Source of the DNA: Hawksworthiomyces lignivorus
Lineage: Eukaryota > Ascomycota > Sordariomycetes > Ophiostomatales > Ophiostomataceae
Assembly: GCA_002917075.1 (NCBI GenBank)
Contig: NTMA01000079.1
Span: forward strand, 62,001-126,000
Reading direction: 5' to 3'
Length of the DNA stretch: 64,000 nt
In this document: piece by piece, positions 46,735 through 57,137 of the stretch
Numbering within the stretch: position 1 is the stretch's first letter
How the letters are laid out: each line of letters starts with the position of its first letter
Translations under genes and position numbers: made by a program
Notes under the pieces: generated by a model
Databases searched by the model: none
What the model was told of the DNA's origin: nothing
The model's input: the letters and a program-made list of their open reading frames with translations, nothing else

Positions 46735-48450
46735 CTACGCCGGCTGCGCCGCCCGCGTGCGGCCCAGGCCGTCCTTGCCGTAAAAGTCCATGGGGTAGAC
46801 GCCGCCGACGGTGCCGTCGGGGGCGCGGACCCAGGCGTCGTCGCGCTCGCCGAGGGCGAGCAGCGCCTCGTAGGGGGTGAGTAGGGGGCGGGGGAACGCG
46901 TAGCCCCAGTCGATGCTGAGCCGCGGGCAGGCGACCTGGACCCAGCACTCGACGTCGCGGCTCATGCGGGCCAGCTTGTGGGGCAGGATCTCGGAGAGCA
47001 GCAGGGTGACGCAGGGGATGCCGCGGGCGCGCAGGCGGGCCTCGATGGCGGCCAGCGTGTGCGGGTTGCCCTGGCGGCCGAGCGAGCCCAGGATGAGCCC
47101 CCACGACTTGGCCGCGCGCGCGGCGCGCACCGCCTGCCGCCGCAGGTCCTGCATCTCGGCGTGGCCGTACGTCTCGCGCGTCAGCTTGCGCGCGTAGGGA
47201 TCGTAGCGGTACGCCGGCACGCCCGGGTTGTGGATCATGATGCTCTCGAGGTGGAAGCGGCCGTCGCCGAGGTAGACGATGGCCAGCTTGTTCTCGCCGT
47301 CCTCCCCCCCACCGTCTTCTCTGCCGTCTCCGCGAGGAAACGTCCCCGCTAGCGCCTTGGTCAGGTCGGGCGACGTGCAGCCCAGGATCTCGCCCTTGGA
47401 CAGCGGCGCGATCTGCGGCACCACGACGCGGAAGCCGGCGCGCTCCAGCGCCGGCTTGACGCCGTGGATCGTGGCGTTGAACTGGATCGTGCCCACCAGG
47501 GCGATGGTCGTCGCGCCCGCGCGCAGGTTGCGCTCCAGCGCCGCCAGCAGGTGCGCCGTGTCGATGCGGATGTCCACAAACACGTACAGCGTCTTGATCT
47601 GCGTCACGTCCACCGGGATCAGGCAGCTGTGCGCGTAGTGCACCAGCAGGTCGCAGCCCAGCGCCCGCGCCGTGTAGTCGTCCACGCAGCACGCCCCGTA
47701 CGTCACGTCGCCCATGATCAGCGTCTCCGTGCCCGGGCAGAACTGCGCCAGAATGTCCGCGATCGTCGTCGCGAACAGCAGCAGGCCCTCGGGCATCTGC
47801 AGCGCCACCCGCTTCGCCCCCAGCGTGCGGATCCGGTGGATCGTCTTGGGCAGCTCAAACGAGTAGTTCGCCGGCAGCAGCGCCACCGCCTCCTTCAGCG
47901 CCGGGTCGTTGGCCAGCTCCGGTGGCACCTGATTGAGGAGGCGCGCCGGCCTTCGCGCCGGCCGGGCAACTACTGGTTGTTAGATATATAAAATTCAGGC
48001 ACCTTTGAGAAGGGGAGTCTGGCTGTGTCACAGCTCCTATGAAAACCTACCAATCGCCCCGCTGTCCTCCACGCTCATCCCTGCAGGTCCTCCCTTGGCC
48101 GCCGCCGCCTCAGCCGCCGCTCGCCGGCCGATAAACCGCTTTTTGGGCTGCTTGAGGGCTGGCTTCGCTGCGCCAGCTGGTGATGGCGATGGTGCATTTT
48201 GTTGTGACTCAGGTGCATTTAGCTGTCCAGAGACTATTTCTGTCTCACGAACTTCTTCCGCCTGCGGTTTTGGTTGTGGCACCTGGTCTTTTTCTTCGCT
48301 TTCTTCGGCTCCAGTCTGCTCTTCCTCCGCCTTCACAGCTGCTTCTGGCTGTTCTTGCTCCGCAAGCTCACTCTCCCGCTCCTCCTCCCGCTGCAGCTCT
48401 TCGATCTCCGCCGCGAGTCCTATATCTGTCTGCGCTCTATCTTCCTCCAT
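46735..48450 (-). CDS. DPH1: 2-(3-amino-3-carboxypropyl)histidine synthase subunit 1 (diphthamide synthesis)
   Basis: Two exons (48450-48051 and 47969-46735, intron 81 nt with GTAGGT donor and CTAAC branch) give 544 residues. With Dph2 it forms the radical-SAM-like [4Fe-4S] enzyme that moves the aminocarboxypropyl group of S-adenosylmethionine to a His of elongation factor 2, the first step of diphthamide. The three cluster cysteines are visible in [22 protein letters not shown] and [14 protein letters not shown]. Other family blocks are [41 protein letters not shown] and LGRQGNP. The first 100 or so residues are Glu/Gln-rich and probably disordered, ahead of the conserved [15 protein letters not shown], which makes the protein longer than I would expect. 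A short Gly/Glu loop is inserted near [10 protein letters not shown]. The gene is divergent from eS6. Confidence 0.96.
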
Positions 48451-49065
48451 TTTGGCCGTATTTTCTAAAAACCAGACTTCCAGAACATCGTTCCCGAGTC
48501 AAGTCGCCGTCGCGATGTTGAGGTGACGTCTGCTAGCTTTACATCGAACCGGCAGCTGTCAGCACCTGTCAAGTGGCAAGCTTGGGAAAATTTCAGAACA
48601 TCCCACCTTGATCTCCACTTTTATTTTACACAGCAGGTGGGGCACTCTTCCCAGCAGCTCTTGCACCGTCTGGCTCTTCTCGCCCTTCTCGTCTTACCCT
48701 ATCCAATGTAGATCACATGACCACCATCCAATTTCTAGTAACGTGGAAATGCACGGACCATCACAGGCATTTCCTCAAGCCCTACCCTTATGTAAGCCCA
48801 CCAGCGACCACAATGTGTGCTAGCCCCGGCTAGTTGAGATTCTCCGTATCAACTTTTTTCTGCCTCCACGCAAAATAATTAGGTAGGCGAAAAAAAAATA
48901 TACACTTCCACCAATTCCCACCGCCCACCCCCCAACCTACGACAATTCCCTTCGCGAGGTCGAATTTCATACATCAACCCGAACAGAATTCCACGACTTC
49001 TGTCTCTCGCGAAAATTTCCTCTTCTTTTTTCAGTTAAGGGAATTCTTGGAAACGATCGCCCAGC
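48451..49065. promoter_or_regulatory. divergent promoter DPH1 / eS6
   Basis: Only 615 nt separate the DPH1 and eS6 start codons, so the two genes share one upstream region. It holds a C-rich stretch (CCACCGCCCACCCCCC, about 48918-48935) on the eS6 side and T-rich pyrimidine sequence just before the eS6 ATG, as expected for a ribosomal protein leader. No TATA box is obvious. Confidence 0.55.
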
Positions 49066-50543
49066 ATGAAGGTGTGTTTCGAAGCCCCCCCCCTTCTTCG
49101 GTCTCCTCCGACCGCGAAAAGAGACACGATCAAGCCTTGTTGAGGAAACGGGACGGCCATATATGTCCACGACGGCCTCGATGGTCAATCAGATTCTATG
49201 AAGGACGAGGACGACTAGCAACAATCTCGACAACTGTTCTGATTTGGACAACGCCAACCCGTTTCCTCAGCAATGGCTTTCGATCAATATCTTGGGATGT
49301 CGAATTTTTCAGAGCTCGAAAGTGCTGACCAGGTCCTCTCTGTGGTTATAGTTGAACGTTAGCAACCCGTCGACCGGTGCGCAGAAGCTGATCGAGGTCG
49401 AAGATGAGCGCAAGCTGAGCGTACGTCTATTCTATTTGCCTGTGTTTTGGATTGCCACGATCAAAGCGTGCCAGCGGAATGGGAGTCATGTGAGGCGAGG
49501 AGACGGTCCTGCTTGATAGCTAGTTCTTCTCTCTGCCTCTATTGATCTCCTATCTCGGCGACATTGTGGCACTTTTTTGGTTGACGAAAGCGTAAGCGTA
49601 ACTAACAAAATTTTTATAATAGGTCTTCATGGAGCGTCGGGTTCGTACTTTTTTCCCTTGTCATGGCTTTCTGCCTGCGCACACCGACGACAAATAGTTT
49701 TGCCATTGGCGATACTTCAGTCGAAATGCAACACTCTGTTGAGAGTAGGATGCAAGAGGGAGAGAGAATGGAAATTGGTGACTAACTCGGAGACAATAGA
49801 TGGGTGCTGAGGTCCCCGCCGACATCCTGGGTGACGAGTGGAAGGGCTACATCGTCCGCATCACCGGCGGCAACGACAAGCAGGGTTTCCCCATGAAGCA
49901 GGGCGTCCTGCAGCCCTCGCGTGTGCGCCTCCTGCTCGCCGACGGCCACTCCTGCTACCGCCCCCGCCGGACTGGCGAGCGCAAGCGCAAGTCCGTCCGC
50001 GGCTGCATCGTCAGCGCTGAGCTGTCCGTGCTGGCCCTGTCCATCGTCAAGCAGGGCGAGGAGGACATCCCCGGTCTGACCGACGTCGTCCACCCCAAGC
50101 GCCTGGGTCCCAAGCGCGCCAAGAAGATCCAGAAGTTCTTCGGCCTCGGCAAGGAGGACGACGTCCGGAAATACGTCATCCGGCGGGAGATCCAGCCCAA
50201 GGGCGAGGGCAAGAAGCCCTACACCAAGGCCCCCAAGATCCAGCGGCTCATCACCCCCCAGCGGCTGCAGCACAAGCGCCACCTGATCGCCCTGAAGCGC
50301 CGCCAGTCCGAGAAGGTCAAGGACGAGGCTGTACGTTTTTTTGCCCCCCCCTTTTCCCCCTTCCCCCTTCCCCCCGGCCCACTTTCTATTTTTGCTCTTC
50401 TTTTGCTCTTCTGTCTTTCTCGCTTCTTCTTGCTAACCTCGTTCATTCAGGCCGAGTATGCCCAGATCCTGGCCAAGCGCGTGCACGAGGCCAAGGCACA
50501 GAAGGCCGACCTGCGCAAGCGGCGCGCCAGCTCGCACAAATAG
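49066..50543 (+). CDS. RPS6: 40S ribosomal protein S6 (eS6)
   Basis: Five exons (49066-49071, 49352-49420, 49623-49640, 49800-50330, 50451-50543) give 238 residues, all introns in phase 0. The first coding exon is just ATG AAG and the third is an 18-nt micro-exon (VFMERR). The joins give [20 protein letters not shown] and [19 protein letters not shown], matching eS6. Further blocks are [57 protein letters not shown] and the C-terminal helix. The protein ends KRRASSHK, retaining the RRxSS phosphorylation motif targeted by S6-kinase/AGC kinases in other eukaryotes. The product is a 40S body protein made in the cytosol and assembled in the nucleolus. Length agrees with the family (236-249). Confidence 0.97.
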
Positions 50544-51349
50544 ATCATCCACTCGCTGGGACAGGAAGCAAAAAAGGTGTCTTAACATTTAGGGCGTTTT
50601 TCCTTTTTTTATAAAAAAACCCGGGTTTATGGACTTTTTTGTGTGTATGTGATTGGGGCGTGTCCAGAGCGGAGGGCTTCTGAGAGCCTTTCCTTTGCAG
50701 AGGGGGGAAGGCCATTAGAAGAAGCGGGAGCAGAGCAGACAGAATATGCCTTCTCGGGGAGTGGCGGGAAGCGCATGTGGAAGCACACACGCGATGCAAT
50801 AGTGCGCGTGTGTGCTCAAATTCAAATCTTCATGGGAAATAAAAACTTTGGTCTTATTGTGTGTTAGTGTTTTTATCTTCTCTGTTCAGTCAATTCAAAA
50901 AAAAAAGAAGAAAATACTCCTACTTGAATCTTGAACAGCGTGAGCCCTGTGATGAAGCTGAAAGATAGATGTGTGTTTGTAGCCGTCGTTACATGCCGTG
51001 TTCATGCTTTTGTTCATGTTCTTGTTTATGCTGGTGTTCGTGCTTCATTCTTTGTTTGTCCATGGTCTCGCACCGGTTATTCTTTGCTGTGATCTTGTCT
51101 TGTTCACTTATTCTACCTTGCTCGTCGTGCTCAATCTTGAAAAGTCGTCTTCCATAGTGAATCCTTTTGGTCTTGGATCGTCTATATAAAGGACGGCCGT
51201 GTTCTACCTTGTAGATGTTCTCCTATCCTTCCTATCTCGAAGACCCGACAACTACTTTACTTTTTTCTTGCCAGAGAGATTTTAATATTTCCTGCTAAAG
51301 CGATTACCATACACAATCGCACCCAGCACTCTCCATACAACCCGTCAGG
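50544..51349. other. intergenic region eS6 / orphan gene
   Basis: About 0.8 kb with the eS6 3' flank, then AT-rich DNA with a TTCATG/TTGTTTATG-rich stretch near 51000-51060. The TATA box of the following gene is listed separately. Confidence 0.55.
51183..51190 (+). promoter_or_regulatory. TATA box of the orphan gene
   Basis: TATATAAA sits about 160 nt upstream of the ATG at 51350, with a pyrimidine-rich stretch between. It is one of the few clear TATA boxes in the window and supports transcription of the orphan frame. Confidence 0.55.
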
Positions 51350-51751
51350 ATGTCCGACGAATTCATCACGCAGCCGACGACCGCCGAAATGGACGGGGAT
51401 GTCGAATTCATCGAGCAGCCGACGACCGCCGAAGTGTACAAAGTAGTCGACCCGCCATACGTGGTCGAAGCTACTATATATGATTTTATAGAGGGCCAAG
51501 ATACAAATTTAATTAAGGCAGAGCTACATGTGTACAACACCGACAAAATAGTTACGCGCCCGTACAAGGTTGTACATGGCGTCCTTGACAGCCACGAGAA
51601 GAAAAAGTTCACCTTCCGCTTCCCGATCATCTTTGACAAGGTAGGGAGATTCGGGAGTCGGGTCGGAGTCTCGCGAGAAGGGACCTTCAAATGGTTCGAG
51701 AACAGCGGCCGCGTCCGTGTTTTTGAGCCGTCGAGTAACCAAAATCGCTAA
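51350..51751 (+). CDS. orphan 133-residue protein with duplicated N-terminus
   Basis: A single open frame starts MSDEFITQPTTAEMDG. A 30-nt unit is present twice (about 51360-51389 and 51402-51431), giving EFITQPTTAE and EFIEQPTTAE. The remainder alternates predicted beta strands: VVDPPYVVEATIYDF, IKAELHVYNTD, KKFTFRFPIIFDKVGRFG and GRVRVFEPSS. No signal peptide, membrane helix or cysteine is present. The PPYVVEATIYD block and the FRFPIIFDKVGRF strand faintly recall parts of a velvet-type beta sandwich, but the protein is too short and this is only a hint. Codon use is less GC-rich than the neighbours, which fits a young or lineage-specific gene. A TATA box and a good start context (CAGGATGTC) favour expression. 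Function is unknown. Confidence 0.6.
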   Translation: MSDEFITQPTTAEMDGDVEFIEQPTTAEVYKVVDPPYVVEATIYDFIEGQDTNLIKAELHVYNTDKIVTRPYKVVHGVLDSHEKKKFTFRFPIIFDKVGRFGSRVGVSREGTFKWFENSGRVRVFEPSSNQNR

Positions 51752-52402
51752 AGGTTGTTACAGATGGTCAACAATTTTCTGTACTTGTTGCCTGCCGGTC
51801 TGATCTTCTTTGCAACTTTCCTTCAGCCTCGCACAGGCCCGTATTCTTTTCCGTAGTCATGGATGCCGTATGACGGCGCATCCTCCTCCGGTCGTCCGAC
51901 TGGAGTCGTAGTGTCATATCGCAGCATAGTCCTGGTATACCGTAGCAAACAGAGCAATTGTATTCATTTCTGGATGACTTCAGAAAAAGCATTGGCGGAA
52001 TTATATCATTCCTCTGGGTGGGAGCGCCGGTGAGTAGCGTAGGCGGTGACACATAAACTGAAAATTTATACAGTGAAATTATTTGCTATTTTTTTGTTTG
52101 AATTTTTTTATGGTCAGCGTTGTTCTTGGAGTCGTCTACTTGTTTCGGCAGATCTTCAATATTCATTGTTCTTGCTCTTCTCTTCACTCTCATGACTCTC
52201 GCATGAGCACAGACTTTAACCAATTCCAAATGTGCGTTTTTTTGGGAGGTTTCATGTACCAAAGAAAGATGATGTTCTTCCCAATACGAGAGACATATAT
52301 ATATAATACCAGCCGGCCTCCTTCCGTGTCTTTCATTCATTCATTGTTTTTTTTTGGCTCCTTTTTTGCATTTTACGTCTTTACGATTCTGCCTCTGTTG
52401 CT
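51752..52402. other. convergent intergenic region orphan gene / OLA1
   Basis: A 651-nt AT-rich spacer between converging stop codons, with T runs near 52090 and 52348. A 107-codon frame at 52083 is Phe/Leu-rich from T-bias and is not accepted. Confidence 0.6.
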
Positions 52403-52564
52403 CTAGCCCTTGGCGGCACCGGCCTTGATCAGCAGGATGTCGCCGTCCTCGACGACGTAGTCCTTGCCCTTGGTCATGACCTTGCCCTTAGCCTTGACCT
52501 CGGCCTCGTCGCCGAGCTCCTTGAGCACGGAGAAGTTGTAGACGATGGCTTGGATAAAGGTCTT

Positions 52565-52596
<32 letters not shown>

Positions 52597-53844
52597 GGGG
52601 CGCCTTGGTGCCGTTGCGGATGGTCCACTGGCGCACCTCGTCGGGGCCGACGGTGAAGAAGCTGCCCAGGTTGAGGACCTTGCGCATCTGGACGATGAGC
52701 TTGGGCAGGGCGGACTCGACGCCAAGGTTCTTGCATTCCTCGGCGACCTCGGCCTCGGTCTCGAAGCGGGTCAGGCGGTCCTCGAACGAGACGGAGATGG
52801 GGATCACCGGGTCGCCCGTGGCATGGGTCTTGATCCACTCGGCGATCTTGGCCAGGTGCTTGTTCTTCTTGCGGATGTAGTCCTTCTCGGACAGGTTGAC
52901 CAGGTAGACGACGGGCTTGGCCGTCAGCAAGAAGAGCGGGTTGATGACCTCGATCTGCACAGCTTGGGTGTCAGTTTTTCTTTCTTTTGGGCCTCCTAGC
53001 AGCAACTAGAAGAAAAGCAGGAAAAAGAAAAAGAAAAAAAAAAGAAGAAAAAAAAAGATCAGACAAATTTTTTATCTCACGTCGAGCTCGGCAGTACCGA
53101 GAGCGACTCGAAGAGCTGGGTTTATAAAAGGTTCAGGCGCTATGGCCCTTTGTCATCATGAAAAGGGGAGAGAGATGCGAAGGACAACAAATTAGCGTGC
53201 ATGCGGCTTACCTCCTTGGGGGTCCAGTGGTTCTTGCGGACGTCTTTGCCGTCCTTGAGCCAGGCGAGGATCTTCTCGATGGTGGCCTCCTCCTCGCGGG
53301 CCTTCTTGGCCTCGAGGCTCTGGCCGCCCTGGCGGGTCTTCTTCTTCTGGTTCTCGAGGGCCTTCTCGACGAACTCAATGTCCTTGAGGCGCAGCTCCTC
53401 GCTGATGATGTCGAGGTCGCGCGTGGGGTTGACGTCGCCCTCGACGTGGATGATCTCGGCGTCGTCGAAGCAGCGCACGACCTGGAAGATGGCGTCGACG
53501 GCGCGGATGTGGGACAAGAACGAGTTGCCCAGGCCGGCGCCGGTGGAGGCGCCGCGGGTCAGGCCGGCGATGTCGTAGACGGTCAGGTTGGCGGGCACGC
53601 GCGACTTGGGGTTGTACTTTGCGCACAGCCAGTCGAAGCGGTCGTCGGGCACGATGACGCGCGCCTCCTCGGGCTCGATGGTGGCATAGGGGAAGTTGGC
53701 CGGGTTGCCCAGGTCGCACTTGGTGATGGCCTGGAACAGCGTGGACTTGCCGACGTTGGCCAGACCCACGATGCCGCTCTTGAGGTTGTTGCCGGGCCGG
53801 CCCAGCAGGATCTTCTCCTCGACGACGGCCTTCTTGGGGGGCAT
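52403..53844 (-). CDS. OLA1: Obg-like ATPase 1 (YchF/OLA1 family)
   Basis: Two exons (53844-53212 and 52954-52403, intron 257 nt with GTAAGC donor and GTGCAG acceptor) give 394 residues. P-loop GLANVGKST is at residues 27-35, switch/G3 is DIAGLTRGA, and the G4 position reads NLSE (231-234) in place of NKxD. That change is why this branch of the Obg GTPases prefers ATP. A coiled-coil arm (EFVEKALENQKKKTRQGG to EEATIEKILAWL) lies between, and a C-terminal TGS domain holds KGKVMTKGKDYVVEDGDILLIKAG. OLA1 is a cytosolic ribosome-associated ATPase implicated in translation and stress responses. MPPKKAVVEEK is chosen as start because homologues begin this way; an upstream in-frame ATG at 53979 would add 45 residues of Arg/Ala/Ser that could resemble a presequence. 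The length is as usual for the family. Confidence 0.97.
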
Positions 53845-56113
53845 CTTGCCGGAGCGCACCGCCTTGCGGGTGTGGGAGCGGACGGAGAGGAGAGAGAAGG
53901 GAGAGAGAGGGGGGGACGTGGATGTGAGGAGAGGAGCTACGAGGGCAAGCTGCGCTGCAGGCCGAGCTGCGGCGCGCAAAAAGGAAGAAGGAAAAGAAGA
54001 AGAGGAAGAAGCGAAAAGAACAGTACTACCAGCGCACGAGCGAAGGTAGAAGGCCGACGTCGTGGGCGACCGGGGGCGGGCAGCCTGAGTAAGGCCCCCT
54101 TGCGTGAGATTACGACGAGAGAAAAGGGAAAGAAGAGGAAAAAGAAAAGAGGGAACACCAGGCTCTGGGAGTAAAGAGCGGTGTTGATGATTTTATATGA
54201 TGTCGTGGGTATAGTTTTTTTTTTTTTCTCCTTTTGAGAGAGGCAAGGGTGAAGCAAAAAATTTGCGTTCATATTTCAATTTCCCAGCCGCCGATTGTTT
54301 TTGGCGGGGCTCTTGTGCTTCTTCTCTATGGCACTGCAAGAGAGACAGAGAGCACAGCACCTGCAGTCTCAATCCTTGGAAGGTGGGGCAGCTCTTTTCC
54401 TTGAGAATAAAAATATTAAAAGATGCTACTAAGAAAAATTGAGAAAAAAAACCCTATGTAATAGGTGGAATGGACTAACAATTATTATTCTCTGCCAAAA
54501 AAGGTTGCAGTGGGTTTAATACAGGCGGAGTGCCCTGAAAGGTGCTAAGGTATCAATACGGAGACAGAGTACGAGTACAGACTATGACTGCCAGTGACTA
54601 AGCTCTACAAGCATACAGAGCATGGACATATTACTCGCATTTCAGTCTCGAGAGAACAGATGAGCGGGTCTTATGACCAGGTTTCTCTTATACATAGTTA
54701 GAGCTAGATGCTCTTATCACTCGCCTCAGCTATGCTGGCTTATTTTATAATTTAACTGAAAGAGTACTAAGCCTTCACAACGGTTACAGCGGTAGGCCTA
54801 GTCAATATAAAGAAAAACCACCCCCAAGACCCCTGCAGGCGTGCGGTCTGGGTTGGTCTGGTTTTCCTATGCTTATGCTTATGGCTGCTGCCTATTATGT
54901 ATTCGTAGGGTAGTTAGTTGGGCATCGCACGGAATTCTGAGTACAACTAGCCCCTATAGTTAGTTACTGGAGCACTGCAACGAGACTCCTTTAGAGACGA
55001 TGATGAACTCTATTTTAGTGGAAGCTGTAGGTGTCCTTGAGGGCAGCTGTTCTGCAGCAAAGTGATCAAGCAGACGAAGAATCGATTGAAAGATCGACCT
55101 CCATCTCCAGCTTGTAGGCTGCTGGCTTCTGAACCTGCGCCGACTCAATACTGCACGCATTATCAGATGAAAGCATCGCACTGCACTGCGGAGTAATAAG
55201 TACATACATACACTACTGTCGTGCTCGTGCGACAGAAATACTAACGTACAGATATCTGCGGCCCTCTCCCATAGCACCTCGGAATGTAATATCCGGTCTT
55301 CATGAACCTACAACGTACTAATTAGAGGTGCTAGTGCCTGAAAGAGGCCCTTGGCGATTCTCTGTTGGCGACGTTTCCAGCGGCTTGTCGTAGTGTGCTG
55401 CTGCTGGCGAATGTAGCGCCGCAGCGCCGCGGCTTCGCCTTTCGCCATCTCCATCTTTTTTGCCTCTCCTCCCCAATCAGCGGCCAGCACAGCCGGATGG
55501 CATTCTTTCAAGTCTCTTTAGCTCAGGCTCCCAATCTGGTTAAAGGCCAATCCCAAGTGCGTCATGCTGTTTCCAATCCCCGTCTCGTTCCCATCGCTTC
55601 GCTGTGAGCCTTGCATTCTCTTTTCTTAAAGCCTCTTCCATTTCTCTATCTATGGAGCATCTCTGTATCTGTTCCACACTGCTCTCCACTACTTGAACTT
55701 CCCCTCTCTCCATCCCAACTCTCACCGCTTCCCTCATTTCTTCATCATTGAGGGACAGCTCATTCTCTTGTTGTTTCTTTCTTATGTTGCGTCTCCTATT
55801 ATCTTCTTTGTGATCCGTGTTTCGTTTCGCTGTTTGTCGAATTCAGACAGCCCGTTTCTTTGTTTCATCTTGGCGGGCTCCTTGTTCCACGTTGAACTGG
55901 GCTCTGCCAAGCTCTCTCGGTTCATACGACCAATCTTCTCTTTTCCTCTTGCCTCTTCTTCTCGGTATGCGCATTGCTGTGTAAACAGCTAGCTGAAGCT
56001 TCTCTCTCTGCATTCCAGTCGACTCGGCTGCCTCGGCTTTCTCCTCCTCCTCCTCTCTTCTTTATCTCATTCTTCTCCTGTCCGCATCCGCTCGTTTTCT
56101 CAGCTCAGCGACA
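53845..56113. other. divergent intergenic region OLA1 / PPPDE peptidase
   Basis: About 2.3 kb with no recognisable gene. The OLA1 side is purine-rich on the plus strand (GAGAGAGGGGGGG, GAAGAAGAGG). Around 54557-54585 there is a TACGGAG...GTACGAGTAC cluster of the motif family seen near 10 and 31 kb. The last 450 nt before the PPPDE ATG are pyrimidine-rich leader. Open frames here are short and low-complexity. Confidence 0.6.
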
Positions 56114-57137
56114 ATGGCTCCGTCAAGATCCCACCACAAGAAGTCCTCCTCCTCCTCCCGGCCTTCTCACCGGACGACGCTCTCCCTCCAGAAGACGGAG
56201 GTCATCATCAACGTCTATGATCTTCTTCCAGTGCGCCTCTCTTTGTCTCTTTTTTCTTGTTCATCTCCCTCACCTCTTCAAGACATGGTTCTCGGTAGCT
56301 GACTAGAGACCTTAGCCGAGTCGCTTCTCAGATGTCCTCTGGCACATCGGCACATCGCTCCTGCACTCAGGCGTCGTCATCAACGGCAAGGAGTACGCAT
56401 TCGGTGGTCACGACCGCCCCGGCGTGACTGGCGTGTACTGGACCGCGCCGCGCACCGATCCCCCCGGCGGCACCTTCCGCTGCGAGCTGCTGCAGGGCTT
56501 CGCGCTGGCCACGCCCGAAGAGATCGACGCCATTGTGCGCGCCGCCTCGGCCGAGTTCCTCGGCACCGCCTACAACCTGCTGACGCGCAACTGCAACCAC
56601 TTTACCGACCACCTGTGCTACCGCCTGACGGGGCGCCCGGGCCCCGCCTGGCTCAACCGCGCCGCCGCCATCGGCATCGCCATGCCCTGCCTGGTGCCGC
56701 GCGACTGGATCGAGCCGCCGACGGTGCACGACCCGGAATCCATCGTCGGGGGCGGCTCCTCTGACGAGCTGCTGCTGCGCGACGAGGACGAGCTCGTCGA
56801 CGCCTCCGCCGGCGGCCGCTACAACGACAACGTCGACAGCGAGGAGGAGGACAACCTGCTGCTCTACGACGACGAGCGCGCCGCCATGCTGCGCCACGCC
56901 ACCCTGCCGTCTCACCGCATCCACCTCGTCGGCATCGACGTCGACTACAGCCCGCCGGCCAGCGCGGCGGGCGGCGCGCGCGCGTCGACCGACCACCACC
57001 ACCACCAGCAGCGGCAGGACAGTCCGTACGCTGGCGGCAGCAGCAGCAGCAGCAGCAAGGGCAAGAGCCGCGGCGAGCCCCTGCGCGACTCGTCCGGCCG
57101 CGCCCTGCCGCCCTCGGAGACGCTTCCGTGCACATGA
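56114..57137 (+). CDS. PPPDE (DUF862) thiol peptidase, DeSI-type
   Basis: Two exons (56114-56230 and 56316-57137, 85-nt intron GTGCGC...CCTTAG) give 312 residues. After a Ser/His/Lys-rich start, VIINVYDLLP joins PSRFSDVLWHIG at the intron. The papain-like PPPDE fold shows the catalytic His56 in LLHSGVVINGKEYAFGGHD and Cys132 in NLLTRNCNHFTDHLCYRLTG, followed by PGPAWLNRAA. Family members are deSUMOylating or deubiquitinating isopeptidases of cytosol or nucleus. The last 150 residues are acidic, then His/Gln/Ser-rich, and outside the fold. The ATG at 56114 is the first good one after a pyrimidine leader (ACAATGGC). The gene converges on the phosphatase gene. Confidence 0.93.

Noticed and set aside
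53080..53135. Possible extra exon inside the OLA1 intron
   Set aside because: OLA1 is complete and of normal length when exon 53844-53212 is joined directly to 52954, so no extra exon is needed.
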